From Ephydatia muelleri (Eukaryota > Porifera > Demospongiae > Spongillida > Spongillidae): a DNA stretch of 64,000 nt. The notes under the pieces were generated by a model, which made no database searches, was not told the origin of the DNA, and was given only the letters and a program-made list of their open reading frames with translations. A program made the translations under genes and the position numbers. How positions within the stretch are numbered: the stretch's first letter is position 1; each line of letters begins with the position of its first letter. Location of the stretch: NCBI GenBank assembly GCA_013339895.1, contig JABACO010000015.1, forward strand, positions 6,412,957-6,476,956, read 5' to 3'. This document shows, in pieces, positions 55,258 through 64,000 of the stretch.

Positions 55258-55588
55258 TATTATTTACAGAATACATAATACATTTAAACACACTTTATAG
55301 AGCTAAATTGTCTTTGAGGGATAAGCATTAACCCAGAATGGCCTTTGAATGGCTCGGACGAGGGTGAAGTTTAGCCTGCCATATATTTCACCCAAGACTT
55401 GGTTCTTGTGGAAGGAAGAGGTGGTGGCAATGCAGGATGCGAGGCGGGAGAAGGTAGCGTGAGCTTCTTTGCCCCAGTTGCCGTATGTTCTACAGCAAGT
55501 GGGAAACAAACCCATCCCAGCTCAGAGCACTTCGGATCATTGGCTCTGTGTTTTCACACCTCTGCTCAGGCACTGAAGCTTTATCTCC
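55258..55588 (-). pseudogene. Third R2-like 3' fragment with (TAA)n tail
   Basis: A short minus-strand relic of the same protein end (ELGWVCFP in one frame, YGNWGKEAHATFSRLASCIA and IYGRLNFTLVRAIQRPFW in another). Its 3' end at about 55,258-55,265 shows a (TAA)n-type tail. It abuts the left border of the duplicated copy 3 flank at 55,589. Confidence 0.7.
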
Positions 55589-56397
55589 TACGCAGATTAC
55601 TAGTGACAGTTAAATAGTTGTCTTGAGAGGTTGTGGCACAGAGCAATTAAGAAGCCAACAAGCATCGTCAACAAGATAAGCTATATTTACGGACAGTAAG
55701 GTTAGTAAACAATGAAAATAGCGCACGCGAGCTATAATACGGCGATCTATAGTGGCAGGGCGGTCCCCTCTTGTTAACTGAAAGTGTATCTTCTACCAGA
55801 GCACGTTTTTGAGTGCGTTACATGTTACAAAAGGTAAAATGTCGCTATTTGTTTGTTGCACTTTTGTAGGAAGCGGCGAAGTTGACTGAAGTTGGCTCCT
55901 TAAGTGATTGACTGCCATTACGTCGGTACCCCAAGTTAGGTGATACATTGAATGGCCATCATTGATATTTTCGCATTTTACAAATCTTTATAAGCAAGCT
56001 TTTATACATACTTTTAGCTTTGTATTAAAAAATATAAAATAAAAAAAACTTCGATTTGGGATAGTTTCCGCGATAAGGGATCTAACGCATGTTTTTTCAA
56101 GATTTCAATTTTGTTTACTTGTATTCTATAAGTCTGAAATGTTCTTTCACATAGCTTATTATGCACTGAGAATCAGAGTATCTGTCATTGAGTTGTAAGG
56201 CTCTGAATTTTTTATTAGCCATACATTTCAACGCAAGTATTACATTTCTATTGCGCGTACTGGAAATGTTATCATGTATGCGCTATTGGTCCCTTTTCGC
56301 GGAAACGGTCCCATTTAGTTATTATTTAACCATTTGCTATACATCCGTCAAGCACGGATGCAGGATTGTTCTAAAGTCGGCATTTCGGAATTTAATC

Positions 56398-56428
<31 letters not shown>

Positions 56429-57450
56429 GAGGGGGGAGCTAATAAACATCCCATCCATTGCATGCATGCACGGAGTGCTATAGAGTGGGAATGATTGTTT
56501 AGCTGACTCATTGAGTACAAACATCATGGAAATGTACAAAGTATGCTCTTTAACCCTTAAACTGCCTTTTGCTTCCGAACACGCAGCAGACCTGCCAAAA
56601 TATACATGTACATATGCATTCATAACCGAGGACGATATTCGTTGGCCCCATGCAGAGGTAATGAATTGGCGTGACGCAGGTCATTAACAGTTCCAAAACT
56701 AAATTCACGTACAGACAAGTCATTCTACACAAAATCAGCACATCAGTCCTCCCATCCTTAACAATGGTACAACTGGTACAACTGAGCAGGACAGTGTTCC
56801 GAATTTAGTGTTCCTACCATTCCAAAATAGCTGGCCCTACAGGATGTACTCAGATGTAATGCTGTAATTAACAGACTCGTCTACAAACAAGATACAGCAC
56901 TGTTACAGTGGGGGGTTTGATACAAACAGTCCTACATTTTGCAAATAGGCTTTATTAGCAAAATTTAGGACTGTTTAGTTAGGATCCTATCAAACCCCAC
57001 TATAGTAGTGCTGTATACCTTGTTTCCTTGCCTTTTGCACTGTCAATTCCTATATATAACTTTCTCTAACGAGAAGTATTTTATTTACTTGTGCAAATAG
57101 AGGTATGCAAATTATACTGATGAATTAACCGATAATAATGTTCAGTGCTTGGTTTACAATGAGAGGTGTGGTTGATAATTTGTTACATTTTTGATCAAAT
57201 GAACCCATCTATTCAGTGATCTGATAGCCACATCTTGGAGGAGGTGGGTTTAAATTAAACAAGGAGGAAACGTTAATTGATAACAATACTTTGTACAAAT
57301 CAGCTAAACGTATCTAACAGATAAGGGTCACGTTGCTGTCCTGTTTACATCATTTCTTGTTGACAGATCTGTGTATTAATTTTGTTATCCATATTACATC
57401 AGTTTTTGAAAACCCTCTGTTGGCTTTATTTTTCCCTCTGCAGCTGTAAA
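55589..57450. repeat. 5' duplicated flank of receptor copy 3
   Basis: Homologous to 36,608-38,500: repeat A to about 56,045, repeat B at 56,057-56,313, a poly-G block at about 56,407-56,430, then shared non-coding sequence to the TTTCCCTCTGCAG acceptor. Differences from copy 2 are mainly small indels. Confidence 0.85.
56057..56313. repeat. Repeat B (copy 4)
   Basis: The ends TGGGATAGTTTCCGCGATAA and CCTTTTCGCGGAAACGGTCCCA are inverted repeats. The insertion is orthologous in position to 37,075-37,320. Confidence 0.85.
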
Positions 57451-57459
57451 AACATCACC

Positions 57460-60400
57460 ATGCAAGCATCTCAGTTTTTATTGTCCGTCATCTTGAGCTG
57501 CCTGTGCATCCACACATGTACATCACAGTATACCACTACTTACTATGTCACTCCAAATGCTTCCACAACGCCATGTCCTCAAGACCCTTGTTATGATTTT
57601 AAAACATACTACCAAAATTCATCCTACTATTTTCAATCTAATACACGATTCATCTTCTTACCTGGAGTGCACGTGTTTGGCTTAGGAGACCTTCTGTTGG
57701 TGCAAGACAAGTACAACATATCTTTGGTGGGGTCTGCTAACCTCACAGTACACACAGTGGCTGAGAAGGTTAAGGAGTATGGCTTTGACCAGCATGACGA
57801 GGATGACCACATCACATACTTAGAGTCATCAACCAAAATAGTCTGTTCCAATCAGTCAGGATTTGCATTCACAACATTGCTTATTTGGTTCTAGCTAACC
57901 TCTCCATTGTCAGCTGTGGACAATACAACCAAGTGACATCATTCACGACTGCAGTTCACTTGGTTAGTGTGCTGCACCTCTCAATGGATGGTGTGTCCAT
58001 ACAGAACAGTACAGGGTATGGATTGGTGGGAGTTAGTGTGTTGGGATATTCTAAGATCACTAGGTCATCTTTCATAGCCAACAATCAGTATGTCAAGGAT
58101 GTACTCCAGAAAATGACAGTACCTGGCCTTTCATGCAGTAACGAGAACTACTCTTACAATAATACAGTTTATGTGAACAATGGATCAGTTCAGTGTCAAT
58201 CTGTTTCAGGAGGAAATGTGCTGTTGCAATACCGGACAATACAAAACCCACCTAAGTTACACCTGGCAAATCTTCTCTTTACTTTGGGAGTGGATGGAAC
58301 ATTTACAAATAATCCTTCTATTGATTGTGCTGGAAATGGTACAGGTCTATCTATTAATTCTGATTATCAAGAATTATTCACGTTTTATGTTGATATCAAA
58401 AACACTGTATTTTACAGGAACCAAGCATTTCTTGGAGCCAACTTTAACCTCATGATGGTAGTCAGCAGCTATTCAATTTCACTGGAAAGTTCCCACAACA
58501 TGCGAGGTGTAGCCATGGCCGGTGGGGCTGGAGTCCATGTTGACATCACTGTAATTTATCCTGGTGCCTTGAGATCCTTCACAGTCAGTGACTCAATGTT
58601 TGAGTGTAACTATGTGCACCAATATACCTGGCTATTAGGGTCATCAATGGATATTGTATACACAGTCTCTAGTAATGATCAAAACAAAGTATTAACTGAA
58701 TTTCATGGCTGTACATTCAGGAATGATGCAGGGTTTAGCTCTTTTGTGGTTAATGCTACTTCATCTGCAGCAGGCTTTAGATCAGAATTAGTGGTCTATG
58801 GTGGTGTGTTTAAAAATATTCAACCATCAACATGTAGTTATTCTATCGTTGTGTCTGCAATTGATGCATCTCGATTCGAGCAGGTCAGAGGTGAGTGATA
58901 ATTATGTCAGCTTTTCACTGACAAATTTGAACATTATTAATTGCAACTTTACTAGCTCTCAAGTTACCGGAGTGAATAGCAACATCTTGTTAAGTGGAGT
59001 TGTGGTGTTCAGCAACAGTTCTCATACTAACAATGGTGGGGCACTGTGTTTATTTTCTACAACTGTTTCAGTGGAGGCATCCAGCCAAGTATTATTTCAA
59101 AACAACAGTGCTGTGTATGGAGGCTCCATTTTTATTGATTCTTCTTCCCACCTGATATTTGTTTCCTCATCCAATGTGTCATTTATCAACTAATGCTGCA
59201 ATTATAACAGGTGGAGCCATATATGCAGAAACTGTACCTCAGTCCTTCTCAATTATCACTTCCACAAGCCATGCTTTTTCAATGTACAGTACATGCAGAG
59301 TCAATATCTTGATTCTGCCATTGGTGTTCAGTTGTACTTTGAAAACAATCATGCAGGAGAAGCTGGTAGTGTGCTCTATGGAGGAGATATAGACAACTGT
59401 GTTATGGATTGTTACCTCATTACCACCTCCATTTCCCAGTCAATGCAATGGCGGAACTGTGTTTGATGCTATCTTTATCGATGGAGGCAACAACAATTAC
59501 CCTACTATTTCGTCAGATCCTACATCTGTTTGTCCCTGCAATGAACCATGTGTATCGTCAACAATGAAGGATTTTCATGTTTATCCTGGTCAAGTGATTG
59601 AATTTCCTTTTATCACCGTTGGTCAGCGGAACAGTACTGCACCTTCTGTTGTCATTCTCTACACCACTGCTCCAACTCTAAACATCATTAGTGCTATCCG
59701 GACCAGCAAGAGTTGTGCAAACTACTCCGTTCCATTTCAGTTGGTCAATCAAACCTTATTAATTAGAACACAAAGTGAACTTGTTCAAGCTGTCCAAAAT
59801 AAATACAGCTTTAGTGTTTCCATAACAGTGCTGCCATGTCCCACATGTTTTGTGCAGATGAACAATTCTTGCATCTGCAATGACTTACTACGAAAGCACA
59901 GCTTAGATTGCTATATTAGTAATCAGACAGCAAAGACAGCTAGCAATCAATGGGTTGGCAATACATCAAAAGGAATTCTGGCTGTTTTTGACCAATGCCC
60001 ATTTGATTACTGCTTCTAACAAAGGAATTATCAACTTGACAAATTTTAGTAGCCAATGCAATTATGGTCGAACTGATGTGTTATGTGGGAAATGTCAATC
60101 TGGTCTAAGTACAACATTTGGAACATCACAATGCAAGGCTTGTTCCCATTACTATCTGTTTCTAATTATCCCATTTGCCATCATGGGACTACTCTTGGTG
60201 GGAGTATTGTTTGTCCTCAACCTCACAGTGTCTGCAGGAACTCTTAATGGAATGATCTTGTATGCTAACGTCTTCAGAATAAATGACAATATCTTCTTCC
60301 CTGCTAGCCAAAGAAGTTTTTTAGTACAATTCCTATCTGGAGCCATAGCTTGGTTCAATCTTGACTTTGGTATTGAAGTCTGCTTCTATGATGGTATGAC

Positions 60401-61300
60401 CAGTTATGTCAAAACATGGCTACAGTTTGCATTTCCTTTGTATATCTTCATCCCTGGTGGGCACGATCATTGTAGTGGGAAGTATTCCTCATTGGTATCC
60501 GAATTATCCAATGCGGTTCCTGTGTTAGCCACTCTTATTCTACTCTCGTATTCAAAGATCCTCAGGACCATCATCACCATATTATCCTATGCTTCCCTTG
60601 CCACAGAAAACTCCACTGATTGTGTGTGGCTTTATGATGGCAATGTGCAGTTTTTGGAACCAAAGCATGCTGTTCTCTTTGTATTTGGACTCATAGTTCT
60701 CATTTTATTTGTTGTCCCGTACACCTTTCTGTTACTCTTTGCTCCATGTTTGCAGGCTAAGTCACATAAGATCAACAAGATAAAGCCATTTCTTGACTGC
60801 TACCAAGCTCCATTCAAAGATAAGTTTCGTTGCTGGAGTGGTGTGCTGCTTCTTGGTCGCTGTGCACTGTGCCTTCTTTTTGCATTTGTAAATGATCCAA
60901 CATACAAGTTATGGGGAATAATGGGTTGTACATATGTGTACATGACATTCATGGCTGCCTTCACGGTTTACGAAAGCAGGTTTCCCCTGTTGTTGGAATT
61001 ACTGTTTGTTATGAACTTGTCTGCACTTGTTGCAACAAGTCTACTACATACATCCTGGAGCTTACGTTTTGCCATTGCTAAGTGCAATAGTTTTTCTTCT
61101 AAGTGTCTGTATAGTAGTCATTTTTCCATGCTTTCCATCGAATCAAGTGTTTGCGGTCCAGAATGAAGCTCTCTATTAACACAACTCAACCTTCGGATTA
61201 TGGTGCATCAAACGTCAGTGGTAAAGATCTACCATGTGGTAGCAATAGAGACAGCAATGTGGAGTTCCGTGAACCACTACTGTTTGATGGTGACAATTAA
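57460..61300 (+). pseudogene. Receptor-like beta-helix/multi-TM protein, copy 3 (many frameshifts)
   Basis: The start MQASQFLLSVILSCLCIHTC and all domains of copy 2 are present, but the frame is broken about nine times relative to copy 2. The breaks are -1 near 57,870, and +1 near 58,885, 59,190, 59,245, 59,411 and 60,012; +1 near 60,452 compensated by -1 near 60,480; +1 near 61,080; and more near 61,125. There is also an 18-base in-frame deletion near 60,768. The tail (ending with GTTTGATGGTGACAATTAA) is readable to about 61,300. Between the breaks the sequence is very close to copy 2. Most changes are single-base insertions outside long homopolymers. Either it is a recent pseudogene or this part of the assembly is poor. 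Confidence 0.75.
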
Positions 61301-61309
61301 TTCAAGCCC

Positions 61310-61858
61310 AGTATATACATATTCTCTGGTGTAGAATGCCGTTATATAGTGTCATATTTAGTGTGTCTAAGGCTAGACAGAAACTATGTAGAAAGTATTT
61401 CCTGTACCGTCCTAAAATTTGCATTCCCCATATGCTATTAAAATGTGTACACATGCTGTAAATTTGGCCATTTGGTGTTAAAGAGCCAAAACTAGCAATC
61501 TGCAATTTGACAATTTGGCATTATTCATATGCAATGTATCTAGTTTATTCATAGAGGTGAGGTCGACACCCTATTGGGGGGGGGGGGGGGGGAACACCTG
61601 GTGCAAGGTGAAGCAACTCTCCACAACACCAGGGATAGGGATAGACTAGCCAGGTTACATTGCTTGCACAGGACCACCTAATGTAGCTCTGTTGATCATC
61701 CTCAGTCAAAGGTTTTAGATTTAGAATTTCTAATTAGCCACTTTCTGGATGCTGTATAATTTCATTATTTGAACACTCTATATAAAGCACACCCTTTGAA
61801 AGCTACACATACACAGTAACACAATACACACAAGCAACACGTCCACCCAACTATAAAA
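61310..61858. other. 3' flank of copy 3, between convergent genes
   Basis: This interval is shared in part with 42,383-42,561 (copy 2) and 19,554-20,426 (copy 1). It includes a poly-G run at 61,576-61,592. No gene is seen. Confidence 0.6.
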
Positions 61859-63444
61859 CTAAGCAAGCCAGTTGCTCCCCAACAGGACTTCGACAAAGTG
61901 TTTCAAGAAGGACTCCCCTTGGTTCGGGTTCTCACACTTGAGATTCAGGGTCAGCTCCCTGCTGGCAGCCATGATGGTTATCTCAGCAAGGAACCAGTGC
62001 AGGGTGGACACCTACAGGGGACATGACAGAGGGGTGAGTGTGAGGGTGGAGACACAGACACACCAGCAAGCATAGCTCACATTCTGAGAGTACACGAAGC
62101 TCTTGAGCATGGGCTGGTCAGGTGGACTAGACGCCAAGGTGAACACAAATCGGCTAGCCAGTGCCTTCTCCATGTCTTTGGGGTGAGGCAAATGCTCCAG
62201 TTGTACCTGCACATCGTGGCTAGAGAAGGCAGATGGTGTGTGACATTTGTCTTTCACTTTCACTTCATTTGCCAACATGCACTCTGTGACAAAAATGTAC
62301 ACAATCATGGGCACGAGATAACACAATAGGCATAGTTATGCACAAACACATCCATGCACATGTACACACATGACATATGCACACCCTCGCACACACACAC
62401 ACATACACACACAATCACACAAATACACACACTGCACATGTGTACACAAATTGGCTTACGACTTATTCATTGCTAGCCACATCTTCTCAAATTCGGGAGC
62501 AGGCAGAGAAGGGTTAGGATTGAGAAGGATGGAGGGAGGGTTGCCATAGCGAGGTCGCTCAGCATCAATCTACAGTCAGGGAGTGGAGAGGATATGGGAT
62601 GGTGAAGACTGTTTGCATAGCAGAACACAAGCTGGAGAGGGCAGGCATCCATAGATACGTGGACCTTGAGCAATTACGTCCCTCCTTGCTTACAGCAGGT
62701 CCCTTCCCTCGTAGCCCCTCCTCTCCCCACCTCTTCCCACTTACTGGCAGATTCTCCATGACTCCATTCTCATAGAACCTGTGTGCATACACTGTGGTCA
62801 ACCCTGAGTGGGCGGGTACTCCCTCCGGAGGTTTGGCCACGGCGGGGGCAGGTGGGGCTGCATCAAAGCTGGACTCCGCCCCTCCCCTGCTCTTGGCCCC
62901 GGTTCCCAAGGTGTAGGGACTCTCCTGGAGGATGAACTCTGCACGAGGGACGACTGTACATGATGGCCAGAGTGTTGAACTCCGGGAAGAGAGACAACTA
63001 GAGATGAGGGGAAATGGAAGGAAAAAATGTTTATGAAATGGAGGGAGGTATCGTAATAAGCCAGCATGTACATGTCTGCCATGTTAGCGTTGCTCCACCA
63101 GATGACCACACCCCAATCACACAGGTACAAACTGCCTAGATAATCACATCCATTCACACACCTGATCCGATTAGACGATCACGCCCACTCACACTGGGAC
63201 TGCCTGCCTATATGACTACACCCACCCCACCTTCACCTACTCACTCACCCTGGGGATCACAGTATTCTCCTGCATCACGGTTTTTGGGTCTCCACACACC
63301 ACCCTCTGTGCCTGGAAAGGTGGAGGAGGAGACGTGGTCATGTGATCAGCACATGACCACATTGGCTTACTTCCTCCACGTCATGCTTGAGCAGTCGGTA
63401 ATAGAGCATTCCTCTGTCGTGAACGTCCATATCTCCCTCCTCAT
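61859..63444 (-). CDS. AP4B1: Beta-adaptin family gene, probably AP-4 complex beta subunit (3' part)
   Basis: Minus-strand exons with GT-AG borders are placed at 63,444-63,371 (HDRGMLYYRLLKHDVEE), 63,311-63,249 (AQRVVCGDPKTVMQENTVIP), 62,997-62,745 (LFPEFNTLAIMYSRPS, then ESPYTLG and YAHRFYENGVMENLP), about 62,664-62,590 (VHVSMDACPLQLVFCYA), 62,569-62,460 (PAPEFEKMWLAMNKS), 62,219-62,081 (VQVQLEHLPHPKDMEKALAS, RFVFTLASSPPDQPM) and 62,011-61,859 (STLHWFLAEITIMAASRELT, stop TAG at 61,859-61,861). The DRGxxYYRLL block is the end of the beta-adaptin HEAT trunk; EFNTL and the short appendage without an extra sandwich point to AP-4 beta, which sorts cargo at the trans-Golgi. The 5' exons lie beyond the window. 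One base too many near 62,950 breaks the hinge exon. AP-1/2 beta remains possible. Confidence 0.65.
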
Positions 63445-63454
63445 CTAATGGGAC

Positions 63455-64000
63455 AGCATGGGCGTTAGAGTAGTGGGAGTGGGATGGGAGGAGGGGGAGT
63501 GGGGAGGATGTGGGAGTGGGGAGGATGTGGGAGTGGGGAGGAGTGGGAGTGGGGAGGATGGGGAGTGGGGAGGGAGGATGTGGGGGGGGAGATGTGGGAG
63601 TGGGAGGATGTGGGAGTGGGGAGGATGTGGGAGTGGGGGAGGAGGTGGGAGGGGAGGATGTGGGAGTGGGGAGGATGTGGTGGGGGGAGGATGTGGGAGT
63701 GGGGAGGATGTGGGAGTGGGGAGGAGGTGGGAGTGGGGAGGATGTGGGAGTGGGAGGAGGTGAGAGTGGGGAGGATGTGGAGTGGGGAGGAGGAGGGAGT
63801 GGGGGGGGAGGAGGCGGGAGGGGGGAGGAGGGGGAGTGGGGAGGAGGTGGGAGTGGGGAGGGGAGGAGCGGGAGTGGGGAGGAGGGGGAGGGGGGAGGAG
63901 GGTGGGAGTGGGGAGGAGGTGGGAAGGGGAGGAGAGGGGGAGGTGGGAGGGAGGAAGGGTGGGAGGGGGAGGATGGTGGGAGTGAGGAGGATGTGGGAGT
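63455..64000. repeat. G-rich minisatellite, unit about 17 bp
   Basis: Repeats of GGGGAGGATGTGGGAGT, with variants lacking the ATG core, run to the window end, in the intron upstream of the beta-adaptin exon at 63,444. The regular GGGG spacing is quadruplex-prone. ORFs over it (GVGRMWEWGG) are artefacts. Confidence 0.95.

Noticed and set aside
63458-63985. Gly/Trp/Arg-rich ORFs
   Set aside because: Frames through the 17-bp G-rich minisatellite.

Overview
The window looks like nuclear DNA of an early-branching animal, most likely a sponge. It has short-intron genes with GT-AG splicing, a Slingshot-type cofilin phosphatase, a beta-adaptin gene, long (GT)n and poly-G tracts, and many different transposons. 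The sponge assignment is inference; it rests mainly on a beta-helix/multi-transmembrane receptor-like family that I associate with sponges and their relatives.

Layout. 72-6747 (+): a multi-exon Slingshot phosphatase gene whose 5' end lies off the window. 6.75-15.6 kb: no cellular gene; it holds dispersed repeats, a hAT fragment, a foldback element, two minisatellites and a decayed non-LTR retrotransposon piece. 15.7-19.55, 38.5-42.4 and 57.5-61.3 kb (+): three copies of one receptor-like gene (signal peptide, beta-helix ectodomain with GGA(I/L) repeats, Cys-rich stalk, about nine membrane segments). Copy 2 is intact (1289 codons). Copy 1 has one stop and one frameshift. Copy 3 has many single-base indels. 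61.86-63.44 kb (-): the 3' exons of a beta-adaptin gene, probably AP-4 beta, tail to tail with copy 3. A broken duplicate of these exons follows copy 1 at 20.43-25.26 kb, so the duplication carried the neighbour along. That duplicate was then hit by a hAT element and by a piggyBac element with TTAA target duplications.

Mobile elements fill the spaces. The piggyBac is at 22,125-24,969. An apparently intact Ginger1-type DNA transposon is at 27,006-31,006 (-): five phase-0 exons encoding an integrase fused to CXC, Ulp1-protease and PHD modules. A decayed Ginger-like element with an OTU protease is at 32,280-35,763 (-), flanked by CCGG. A RAG1-like gene is at 46,466-49,915 (+), with the RAG1-type N-terminal zinc region, a RING finger and a DDE-like core. 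R2-like non-LTR fragments lie at 14.0-15.0 and 52.6-55.6 kb. TIR-bearing MITE-like repeats recur at 31.1, 36.4, 37.1 and 56.1 kb.

The main points for follow-up are the RAG1-like gene, the intact Ginger1 element and its OTU-bearing neighbour, and the mosaic conservation between the receptor copies. Several genes, including likely functional ones, show single-base frameshifts. Some of these may be assembly errors rather than decay.
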